A stretch of 6,695 bases of DNA from an uncultured Eubacteriales bacterium (GTDB taxonomy: Bacteria; Bacillota; Clostridia; Oscillospirales; CAG-272): contig USMO01000092.1 in the NCBI GenBank assembly GCA_900555785.1, positions 1 through 6,695 on the forward strand, in the 5' to 3' direction. Made by a program: the position numbers and the translations under genes. The notes beneath the pieces are model-generated. The model worked only from the letters and a program-made list of their open reading frames with translations, had not been told where the DNA came from and did no database searches. This document shows, one piece after another, positions 1 through 6,248 of this stretch (its first letter is position 1; every line of letters begins with the position of its first letter).

Positions 1-143
1 TCGCGGACGGGGTATGCGCATCCGGGGCGGACATCACGGTTCGGCTGGACGGCGGCGAGCTGACTGTCCGCGCCGAGCCGGACGGGACGCTGTTCCTGAC
101 CGGGGCTGCCGAGGAAATCTGTGAGGGAACCGCCTGGGTATAA
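1..143 (+). CDS. dapF: Diaminopimelate epimerase, C-terminal end (partial, 5' cut by window)
   Basis: Reading from base 3 gives 46 residues and a TAA stop at 141-143. DapF interconverts LL- and meso-diaminopimelate in the cytoplasm, supplying lysine and the peptidoglycan cross-linking amino acid. The visible part matches the C-terminal strand-rich tail of the family: an ITVRLDGGELTV segment (residues 11-22 of the fragment), then LFLTGAAEEICEG (30-42), which corresponds to the usual 'hxMTGPAxxVFEG' ending. Preceding 'DGVC' resembles the 'NGYC' that follows the second catalytic-cysteine motif in clostridial DapF. The catalytic cysteines themselves lie upstream of the window, so activity cannot be judged. 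It is followed by a 163-bp gap before carA and is probably the last gene of a separate unit, though read-through into the pyrimidine genes is possible. Identification rests on this short tail, recognised from memory of the family. Confidence 0.8.
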   Translation, partial: ADGVCASGADITVRLDGGELTVRAEPDGTLFLTGAAEEICEGTAWV

Positions 144-306
144 GCGGGGAAGGAAAAAGAACACAGAGCCGGCAGGTTCAGCCAATGCCGCAAAAATCCA
201 TTTCCCGCATAGACTTTTCAGTTTTGACCGTTTGCCGCCGCGGACAACGCGGAATCATCCATTCCGGATCGGGCAGATGACGCCCGGAATGAAAGGAGAA
301 AGAAAA
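144..306 (+). promoter_or_regulatory. dapF-carA intergenic region / probable 5' leader of the pyrimidine operon
   Basis: This is the only sizeable non-coding gap and the natural site for operon control. Inverted repeats visible by eye are: 144-151 with 201-208 (8 pairs, one G-U), enclosing 170-174 with 186-190 (CGGCA/TGCCG); 238-242 with 248-252 (CCGCG/CGCGG, 5-nt loop); 251-255 with 261-265 (GGAAT/ATTCC, 5-nt loop); and 261-267 with 284-290 (ATTCCGG/CCGGAAT, 16-nt loop). The GGAAT/ATTCC pairing overlaps and excludes its neighbours. A TTGACC at 224-229 resembles a -35 box but has no -10 box at normal spacing, so no promoter is called. No U-tract follows any of the strong stems, and I see no conserved PyrR-binding loop. 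Its role as a regulatory leader is inferred from position and repeats only. Confidence 0.4.
294..298 (+). promoter_or_regulatory. carA ribosome binding site
   Basis: AGGAG within GAAAGGAGAA ends 8 nt before the ATG at 307. It decides the carA start: the same frame stays open upstream to 121, but neither the GTG at 121 nor the ATGs at 277 and 289 have a comparable site, and protein similarity to CarA begins just after 307. Confidence 0.85.
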
Positions 307-1410
307 ATGAAGCAGAAAGACCGGAAGCTCGTCTTAGAGGACGGCAGCGTGTACACCGGCTACGGGTTCGGATACCCGGCAGACCGCGTGTGCGAGATCG
401 TGTTCAACACCTCCATGGTCGGGTACCAGGAGATCGTCTCGGATCTGTCCTATACCGATCAGGCGGTCGTGATGACCTACCCCCTCATCGGCAACTACGG
501 CGTTACCGATGACGACTTTGAGTGCAAAACACCCGGGATCGGCGGCATGATCGTGTATGACTACAACGATATGCCCTCCAACTTCCGCTACACCAAAACC
601 CTGTCCGAGCTGCTGGAGGAGAACGGAATCCCCGGGCTGTCCGGCGTCGATACGCGCAGTCTTACCCGCAGTATCCGGGATCACGGCACGCGGCGCGGCT
701 TGCTGACTGCCATAGACACCCCCGTCGGGCAGGCACTGGAAATCATCCGCGCAACCCCCGTTCCGCATGACGCCGTAGCGCGCGTCAGCTGCCGCAAGCG
801 CTGGTACGCCCGGACTGCCAACCCCCGCTTCAATGTCGTGGCGGTGGACTGCGGCATCAAGCTGAATATCGTCCGCAGTCTGAATCAGTTCGGCTGCAAC
901 GTCACCGTGGTGCCGTATACCACCACGGCGGAGGAAATCGCATTCCTGAAGCCGGACGGCGTCTTTCTCTCCAACGGTCCCGGCGACCCGGCGGACGTCC
1001 TGCCCGTTATCCGGACGGTGCGCGGTCTGCGCGGACGCTTCCCTATCTTCGGCATCTGCCTCGGGCATCAGCTCATTTCGCTCGCCTACGGCGCCGAAAC
1101 CTACAAGCTCAAGTTCGGGCACCGCGGCGGCAACCACCCGGTCATGAACCTGACGACGGGAAAGGTCGAGATGACCTCGCAGAACCACAGCTACGCCGTG
1201 CGTCCGGAGTCGCTGGAGGGAACGGGACTGACCGTCACCCACCGCAACCTGCTGGATGACACCGTGGAGGGTGTCGCCTGCCCGGCGGACAGCGTTTTCT
1301 CGGTACAGTACCACCCGGAGAGCGCGCCCGGACCGCAGGACAGCCGATACCTGTTTGAGCAATTCGTCCGGAGCATGGCGGACGCAAAGGAGGTGAGCCG
1401 GAATGCCTAA
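307..1410 (+). CDS. carA: Carbamoyl-phosphate synthase small subunit (glutamine amidotransferase)
   Basis: The product (367 aa, normal for the family) hydrolyses glutamine and channels ammonia to CarB for carbamoyl phosphate synthesis, the first step of the pyrimidine and arginine pathways, in the cytoplasm. The N-terminal CarA-specific domain is recognised by LVLEDGSVYTGYGFG (residues 8-22), GYQEIVSDLSYTDQ (39-52), YPLIGNYG (58-65) and GVDTRSLTRSIRDHG (113-127). A C-terminal class I glutamine amidotransferase domain starts near residue 175: SNGPGDP (222-228), the nucleophile elbow GICLGHQ with Cys251, and YHPES with His336 and Glu338, so the Cys-His-Glu triad is complete. Start at 307 is chosen by its Shine-Dalgarno and by family length; an in-frame extension to 121 would add 62 residues unlike any CarA. 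It overlaps carB by 8 nt. The gene has one TTA codon (codon 10, 334-336), otherwise rare here. In Bacillus this subunit is called PyrAA. Confidence 0.97.
   Translation: MKQKDRKLVLEDGSVYTGYGFGYPADRVCEIVFNTSMVGYQEIVSDLSYTDQAVVMTYPLIGNYGVTDDDFECKTPGIGGMIVYDYNDMPSNFRYTKTLSELLEENGIPGLSGVDTRSLTRSIRDHGTRRGLLTAIDTPVGQALEIIRATPVPHDAVARVSCRKRWYARTANPRFNVVAVDCGIKLNIVRSLNQFGCNVTVVPYTTTAEEIAFLKPDGVFLSNGPGDPADVLPVIRTVRGLRGRFPIFGICLGHQLISLAYGAETYKLKFGHRGGNHPVMNLTTGKVEMTSQNHSYAVRPESLEGTGLTVTHRNLLDDTVEGVACPADSVFSVQYHPESAPGPQDSRYLFEQFVRSMADAKEVSRNA
1386..1396 (+). promoter_or_regulatory. carB ribosome binding site, inside the carA 3' end
   Basis: AAAGGAGGTGA is an 11-nt match to the complement of the usual 3' end of bacterial 16S rRNA (written from memory of the Bacillus anti-Shine-Dalgarno). 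Its GGAGG core ends 9 nt before the carB ATG at 1403. It is embedded in the carA codons for Ala-Lys-Glu-Val-Ser. Confidence 0.93.
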
Positions 1411-4400
1411 GAGAACCGATATACGGAAGGTGCTTGTCATCGGCTCCGGTCCCATCGTGATCGGACAGGCGGCGGAGTTTGACTACGCCGGCACGCAGGC
1501 GTGTCTGGCTCTCAAGGAGGAGGGCTACGAGGTTATCCTCGCCAACTCCAACCCCGCGACCATCATGACCGACACCTCGGTCGCCGACAAGGTGTACATG
1601 GAGCCGCTGACGCTGGAATTCCTTGCGCGCATCTGCCGCATGGAGCGTCCCGACGCCATCGTGCCGGGCATCGGCGGGCAGACCGGACTGAATCTTGCCA
1701 TGCAGCTTGCCAAAAAGGGCGTGCTGGCTGAGTGCGAGATCGAGCTTCTGGGCACCGATGCCGACAGCATTGAGCGCGCAGAGGACCGCGAGCTGTTCAA
1801 GGAGCTGTGCGAGCAGATCGGGGAGCCGGTCGTGCCGTCGCAGATCACGTACAGCGTCGAGGAGGCAATCACCGCGGCGGAGCAGATCGGGTACCCTGTC
1901 ATCCTGCGCCCCGCCTTCACGCTGGGCGGCACGGGCGGCGGCTTTGCCTACAACCCCGACGAGCTGCGCGAAATGATGAAGAACGCGCTGGCGCTCTCCC
2001 CGGTGCATCAGGTGCTGGTGGAGAAGAGCATCAAGGGCTACAAGGAGATCGAGTACGAGGTTATCCGGGACGCCAACGACACCGCCATCACGGTGTGCAA
2101 CATGGAAAACCTTGACCCCGTGGGCATCCACACCGGCGACTCCATCGTGGTGGCGCCCAGCCAGACGCTGACCAACAAGGAGTACCAGATGCTGCGCGAC
2201 AGCGCACTGAAGATCATCCGTGCCCTGCACGTCAAGGGCGGATGCAACGTACAGTTCGCGCTGGATCCCCACTCCTTCCGCTACTACGTCATTGAGGTCA
2301 ATCCCCGCGTTTCGCGCTCCTCGGCGCTGGCGTCCAAGGCAAGCGGCTACCCCATCGCGCGGGTGTCCGCCAAGATCGCCGTGGGCATGGATCTGCACGA
2401 GATCCGGCTGGCAAACACGCTTGCCAGCTTTGAGCCGACGCTGGACTATGTCGTGACCAAAATGCCGCGCTTCCCCTTCGACAAGTTCCCCGCCGCCATG
2501 AACACGCTGTCCACCCAGATGAAGGCGACCGGCGAGGTCATGAGCGTGGGACGCAGCTTCGAGGAGAGTCTGCTCAAGGCGATCCGCTCGCTGGAGGAAG
2601 GCAAAAATCACATCCACCTGGAGAAGTTCGACGCCGCGCACATGAGCGTGGATCGGCTGCTGGAATACATCCGGGAAGGAACGGACGACCGCATCTACGC
2701 CATCTCCCAGCTTATGGGAATGGGCGTTGACCCCTCGCTGATCTGCAACAGGACGCAGATTGATATGTTCTTCCTGGACAAGATCAAGAAGATCGTGGAC
2801 TTCGAGCGCGAGCTGGAGCGTGCGCCGCACGATTCGGCAACACTCCGCGAGGCTAAGCGCATGGGCTTCTCGGACTCCTATATCGCCGAGCTGTGGAACA
2901 CGACCGAGGACGAGGTGTACGGGTGGCGCGTCCGGGAGAACATTTTCCCGGTATACAAGATGATCGACACCTGCGCAAGCGAATTCGACAGCTATGTGCC
3001 CTACTTCTACTCCACCTACGCCGAGGAGAACGAGGCGCATTCGGACCCCGGCAAAAAGAAGATTGTCGTGCTGGGCGCCGGACCCATCCGCATCGGGCAG
3101 GGCGTGGAATTTGACTATTCCACGGTCCATGCGGTGCAGACCATTAAGAAATCCGGCTATGAAGCCATCATCATCAACAACAACCCCGAAACGGTTTCCA
3201 CCGACTATACCACCTCCGACAAGCTCTATTTTGAGCCGCTGACCGCCGAGGACGTGATGAACATCATCGATCTGGAGCAGCCGGAGGGCGTGATTGCCTC
3301 GCTGGGCGGGCAGACCGCGATCAATCTGGCAGAAAAGCTGGCAGCGCGCGGCGTGAAGATCATCGGCACCGACTGCGAGGCGATTGAGCGTGCGGAGAAC
3401 CGCGACGTATTCGAGCGGCTGCTGGTCGATCTCGGCATTCCGGAGCCGAAGGGCAAAGCCGTGACCAACATCGAGGACGGCGTGAAAGTTGCAGCCGAGA
3501 TCGGCTACCCGGTGCTGGTGCGTCCGTCCTTCGTGCTGGGCGGCAGAGCGATGCAGATTGTGACAAACGAGGAAGGCTTGCGGCACTACCTGCGCACGGC
3601 GGTTGAGATTGACGAGGACCGCCCGGTGCTGGTGGACAAATACATTGTCGGAAAAGAGGTCGAGGTGGATGCCATCTGCGACGGACGCGACGTGTTCGTT
3701 CCCGGTATTATGGAGCTGGTGGAGCGTACCGGTATCCACAGCGGCGACAGCATCAGCGTTTATCCGCCCTTCAGCATTTCCGACCGGGTAAAGGGCATAC
3801 TGCTTCAGTATACCAAGCGTTTGGGCCTTGCCATCGGCATTGTGGGGCTGTTCAACATCCAGTTCATCGTAGACCGCAGCGACGAGGTCTATATCATCGA
3901 GGTCAACCCGCGCTCGTCCCGCACCGTTCCGTTCCTCTCCAAGGCAACCGGCTACAGCCTTGCCGACATCGCAACCGAGGTGATCCTCGGCAAATCGCTC
4001 AAGGAGCAGGGCATCTTTGCGCTGTATCCCGAGGAGAAGAAGCGGCACTATGTCAAGGTTCCGGTCTTCTCGTTCAGCAAGATTACCGGCGTGGACGCGT
4101 CGCTCTCGCCTGAGATGAAGTCGACCGGTGAAGCCATCGGCTATGACGACAAACTCAACCGTGCGCTCTACAAGGCGCTGCAGGCATCCGGCATGAAGCT
4201 GCACAACTACGGAACCGTGTTCGTCACGGTCTGCGACAGGGACAAAACCGAAGCGCTGCCGCTGGTGCGCCGGTTCTACAATCTCGGCTTCAACATCGAA
4301 GCAACCGAGGGAACCGCGCGGTTCCTCAAGGAGAACGGCATCCGCACGCGCATTCTCGGCAAACTGGGCGAAGGCTCGCACGACATCGAGAACGCCCTGC

Positions 4401-4591
4401 GCCAGGGACACATTGCCTACGTCATCAACACCGGCGACGTTGCAAGCGCCGGACAAAATACCGACGGACACCGTATCAGACAGATTGCAACGGAGAATAA
4501 TATCACCATGTTCACATCGCTTGACACCGTTCGCGTGCTGCTGGATGTGCTGGAGGAAACCACGCTCGGTGTTTCGACGATCGATTCGTAA
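1403..4591 (+). CDS. carB: Carbamoyl-phosphate synthase large subunit
   Basis: At 1062 aa it is full length for CarB. It makes carbamoyl phosphate from bicarbonate, CarA-derived ammonia and two ATP. The protein is an internal duplication of two ATP-grasp halves. The carboxyphosphate half (about 1-400) has GSGPIVIGQAAEFDY (14-28), Arg129, the glycine loop LGGTGGG (174-180) and metal ligands Glu298 and Asn300 in IEVNPR. An oligomerisation region spans about 400-550. The carbamate half (about 553-935) repeats the pattern with GAGPIRIGQGVEFDY (558-572), LGGRAMQIV (712-720) including Arg715, and Glu833/Asn835 in IEVNPR. The last 130 residues are the MGS-like allosteric domain; Thr968, Thr971, Lys987 and Asn1009 align with residues of the UMP pocket of E. 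coli CarB, so pyrimidine feedback is plausible. Start is fixed by an excellent Shine-Dalgarno. It overlaps carA by 8 nt. No frameshift or lost key residue was seen. Bacillus name: PyrAB. Confidence 0.98.
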   Translation: MPKRTDIRKVLVIGSGPIVIGQAAEFDYAGTQACLALKEEGYEVILANSNPATIMTDTSVADKVYMEPLTLEFLARICRMERPDAIVPGIGGQTGLNLAMQLAKKGVLAECEIELLGTDADSIERAEDRELFKELCEQIGEPVVPSQITYSVEEAITAAEQIGYPVILRPAFTLGGTGGGFAYNPDELREMMKNALALSPVHQVLVEKSIKGYKEIEYEVIRDANDTAITVCNMENLDPVGIHTGDSIVVAPSQTLTNKEYQMLRDSALKIIRALHVKGGCNVQFALDPHSFRYYVIEVNPRVSRSSALASKASGYPIARVSAKIAVGMDLHEIRLANTLASFEPTLDYVVTKMPRFPFDKFPAAMNTLSTQMKATGEVMSVGRSFEESLLKAIRSLEEGKNHIHLEKFDAAHMSVDRLLEYIREGTDDRIYAISQLMGMGVDPSLICNRTQIDMFFLDKIKKIVDFERELERAPHDSATLREAKRMGFSDSYIAELWNTTEDEVYGWRVRENIFPVYKMIDTCASEFDSYVPYFYSTYAEENEAHSDPGKKKIVVLGAGPIRIGQGVEFDYSTVHAVQTIKKSGYEAIIINNNPETVSTDYTTSDKLYFEPLTAEDVMNIIDLEQPEGVIASLGGQTAINLAEKLAARGVKIIGTDCEAIERAENRDVFERLLVDLGIPEPKGKAVTNIEDGVKVAAEIGYPVLVRPSFVLGGRAMQIVTNEEGLRHYLRTAVEIDEDRPVLVDKYIVGKEVEVDAICDGRDVFVPGIMELVERTGIHSGDSISVYPPFSISDRVKGILLQYTKRLGLAIGIVGLFNIQFIVDRSDEVYIIEVNPRSSRTVPFLSKATGYSLADIATEVILGKSLKEQGIFALYPEEKKRHYVKVPVFSFSKITGVDASLSPEMKSTGEAIGYDDKLNRALYKALQASGMKLHNYGTVFVTVCDRDKTEALPLVRRFYNLGFNIEATEGTARFLKENGIRTRILGKLGEGSHDIENALRQGHIAYVINTGDVASAGQNTDGHRIRQIATENNITMFTSLDTVRVLLDVLEETTLGVSTIDS

Positions 4592-4594
4592 GGG

Positions 4595-4600
4595 AAGGAG
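4595..4600 (+). promoter_or_regulatory. pyrK ribosome binding site
   Basis: AAGGAG lies in the 14-nt gap between the carB TAA and the pyrK ATG, 5 nt before the start codon. The gap is too short for a separate promoter or terminator. Confidence 0.8.
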
Positions 4601-4605
4601 CGAAC

Positions 4606-5337
4606 ATGAAGGAAGTCAACTATACACTGGAGAGCAACCGGAAAATCGCCAAGGATATTTATGAAATGGTCCTCACCGGCGACAACAGCGCCATAACGCG
4701 CCCGGGCAAATTCGTCAATCTCCTGATTGACGGCTGCTATCTGCGCCGCCCGCTGTCGGTCTGCAATGTCGAGGGCGACCGGCTGACGCTGATCTACAAG
4801 GTGGTGGGAAAGGGGACCGAAATCCTCTCCCACGCCGAGCCGGGAGCGGTCTTTGACACGCTGACCGGGCTTGGCAACGGCTTTGACGTTACGCGGGCCG
4901 GCAGCTATCCGCTGCTGGTCGGCGGCGGCGTTGGGGTCCCGCCGATGTATCTGCTCTGCCGCCGGCTCATAGAGAACGGCGCAAAGCCGACTGTTGTGCT
5001 CGGCTTCAACACGGCAGACGACGTGTTCTACCGGGAGCGGTTCGAAGCGCTGGGGGCTGAGGTCCGTGTGACAACGGCAGACGGCTCGGTCGGGACCCGC
5101 GGGTTCGTGACCGACGAGGTAAAGCGGCTGATGTACACCTATTTCTATGCATGCGGACCGATGCCGATGTTCCGGGCGCTGGATCAGGTGGTCACGACCT
5201 CCGGCGAATACAGCTTTGAGGAGCGCATGGGCTGCGGCTTCGGTGCCTGCATGGGTTGCTCCTGCAAGACGAAATACGGAACCAAGCGGATCTGCGTAGA
5301 CGGACCCGTGCTGAGACGAGAGGAGGTCATCTGGTGA
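4606..5337 (+). CDS. pyrK: Dihydroorotate dehydrogenase B, electron-transfer subunit (FAD, 2Fe-2S)
   Basis: The 243-aa product is the iron-sulfur flavoprotein that accepts electrons from the FMN of PyrD and passes them through a 2Fe-2S cluster and FAD to NAD+. The order of domains fits the ferredoxin-NADP reductase superfamily: an FAD-binding barrel with YLRRPLSVCN (45-54), a nucleotide-binding domain with LVGGGVGVPPM (104-114) and YACGPMPM (181-188), and a C-terminal cysteine cluster CGFGACMGC with Cys210, Cys215 and Cys218 plus Cys230 in RICVDGP as the likely four ligands. Cys220 is an additional cysteine next to the cluster. The length is somewhat below the roughly 255-265 aa of well-studied PyrK proteins, but no domain is missing. 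It sits 14 nt after carB and shares a 4-nt GTGA overlap with pyrD, fitting 1:1 synthesis of the two partner subunits. A stand-alone sulfide dehydrogenase-type flavoprotein is a less likely alternative given the adjacent pyrD. Confidence 0.95.
   Translation: MKEVNYTLESNRKIAKDIYEMVLTGDNSAITRPGKFVNLLIDGCYLRRPLSVCNVEGDRLTLIYKVVGKGTEILSHAEPGAVFDTLTGLGNGFDVTRAGSYPLLVGGGVGVPPMYLLCRRLIENGAKPTVVLGFNTADDVFYRERFEALGAEVRVTTADGSVGTRGFVTDEVKRLMYTYFYACGPMPMFRALDQVVTTSGEYSFEERMGCGFGACMGCSCKTKYGTKRICVDGPVLRREEVIW
5321..5327 (+). promoter_or_regulatory. pyrD ribosome binding site
   Basis: AGGAGGT ends 6 nt before the GTG at 5334. It supports the GTG start over the in-frame ATG at 5256, which would add 26 residues overlapping the PyrK cysteine region. 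Confidence 0.88.
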
Positions 5338-6248
5338 ATACGAAAGTCACGCTGTCCGGCTGGGAGCTGGACAACCCCATCATTCCGGCAAGCGGAACCT
5401 TTGGCTACGGCAAGGAATTTGCGGCGCTTTACGATCTGGACCTGCTCGGAACCTTCTCGTTCAAGGGCACGACCGTTGAGGAACGCTTCGGCAATCCCAC
5501 CCCGCGCATTGCGGACAGCTACGCAGGCATCGTCAACTCCATCGGGCTGCAGAACCCCGGCGTTGACCATGTGATTGCGCACGAGCTGCCGGAGATGAAG
5601 AAATTCTTTCACAAAAAGGTGATTGCCAACCTCAGCGGCGCAACGACCGAGGAATATGTCACGCTGGCGGAAAAGCTCGGCAAAGAGGAGCAGGTGGGGA
5701 TTCTGGAGGTCAACATCAGCTGCCCGAACGTCCGCTGCGGCGGCATGTCGGTCGGCACGTCACCCGAAAAGGCGCTGGAGGTGACCAAAGCGGTCAAAGC
5801 CGTTGCCAAGAAGCCGGTTTATATGAAACTCTCCCCGAACGTGACCGACATTGTGTCGATTGCGCTTGCCTGCGAGGAGGGCGGCGCGGACGGCATCAGC
5901 ATGATCAACACGCTGGTTGGCGCACGGATTGACCTGAAGACACGCCGCCCGGTGATTGCAAACAAGATTGCGGGCTATTCCGGCAAGGCGCTGTTCCCGG
6001 TTGCGCTGGGGATGGTCTACAAGGTCTATGCGGCGGTCAAGCTGCCGGTCATCGGCATTGGAGGCGTCTCCTCGGCAGAGGACGCAGTGGAAATGATGAT
6101 GGCAGGCGCAACGGCGGTCGGCGTCGGCGCGGCGAACCTGATCGATCCTTACGCATCGAAGAAAATGGTTGAGGACCTGCCGCGCGTGATGGAGAAATAC
6201 GGCATCGAAAATCTTTCGGATATAATAGGGGTGGCACACAATGGATGA
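5334..6248 (+). CDS. pyrD: Dihydroorotate dehydrogenase B, catalytic subunit (class 1B, NAD-linked)
   Basis: The product (304 aa, normal for class 1B) oxidises dihydroorotate to orotate with FMN in a TIM barrel, in the cytoplasm, handing electrons to PyrK. Visible family signatures, numbered from the GTG start: NPIIPASGTFGYG (14-26), the FSFKGTT strand with Lys44 (41-47), NSIGLQNPG (68-76) for substrate, NISCPN (127-132) with the catalytic-base Cys130 that marks class 1 enzymes (class 2 uses serine), KLSPNVTD (165-172), and the FMN phosphate-binding GIGGVSS (241-247) and GATAVGVGAA (258-267). The lack of a membrane-targeting N-terminus and the adjacent pyrK exclude the quinone-linked class 2 type. 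Translation is judged to start at GTG: it follows a strong Shine-Dalgarno, and similarity begins there. The start overlaps the pyrK stop (GTGA), and the 3' end overlaps pyrF by 8 nt. Confidence 0.96.
   Translation: MNTKVTLSGWELDNPIIPASGTFGYGKEFAALYDLDLLGTFSFKGTTVEERFGNPTPRIADSYAGIVNSIGLQNPGVDHVIAHELPEMKKFFHKKVIANLSGATTEEYVTLAEKLGKEEQVGILEVNISCPNVRCGGMSVGTSPEKALEVTKAVKAVAKKPVYMKLSPNVTDIVSIALACEEGGADGISMINTLVGARIDLKTRRPVIANKIAGYSGKALFPVALGMVYKVYAAVKLPVIGIGGVSSAEDAVEMMMAGATAVGVGAANLIDPYASKKMVEDLPRVMEKYGIENLSDIIGVAHNG
6227..6234 (+). promoter_or_regulatory. pyrF ribosome binding site
   Basis: AGGGGTGG, within the last codons of pyrD, ends 6 nt before the pyrF ATG. It is a weaker match than those of carB and pyrD, so pyrF translation may depend more on coupling to pyrD. 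Confidence 0.6.

Noticed and set aside
224..229. TTGACC as a -35 promoter box for the operon
   Set aside because: No TATAAT-like hexamer lies 16-18 nt downstream; the sequence there is ACGCGG-like. The nearest A/T-rich hexamer is too far away.
238..252. CCGCG/CGCGG hairpin as an intrinsic terminator
   Set aside because: The stem is only 5 bp and is followed by GGAATCATCC-type sequence rather than a U-tract.
121..306. In-frame upstream extension of carA from a GTG at 121, adding 62 residues
   Set aside because: It overlaps the dapF end, has no ribosome binding site, reads as basic low-similarity sequence, and would make CarA much longer than the family. The ATG at 307 has a good site and the expected N-terminus.
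334..1455. 373-codon open frame on the minus strand across carA
   Set aside because: Same register effect as for carB; it ends exactly at the single early TTA codon of carA. No recognisable domain.
1235..4471. 1078-codon open frame on the minus strand across carB
   Set aside because: It is in exact codon register with carB, so it arises from avoidance of TTA, CTA and TCA codons. Its translation is rich in His, Asp, Val and Arg with no recognisable domain, while carB on the + strand is unmistakable.
5256..5333. Longer pyrD starting at the ATG at 5256
   Set aside because: It would overlap 82 nt of pyrK, adds residues unlike the PyrD N-terminus, and lacks the AGGAGGT placed correctly for the GTG at 5334.
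5184..5612. Minus-strand open frames over pyrK/pyrD, and similar ones over pyrD and pyrF
   Set aside because: They lie opposite well-identified genes, have no recognisable domain, and their translations look like shadows of G+C-rich coding DNA.
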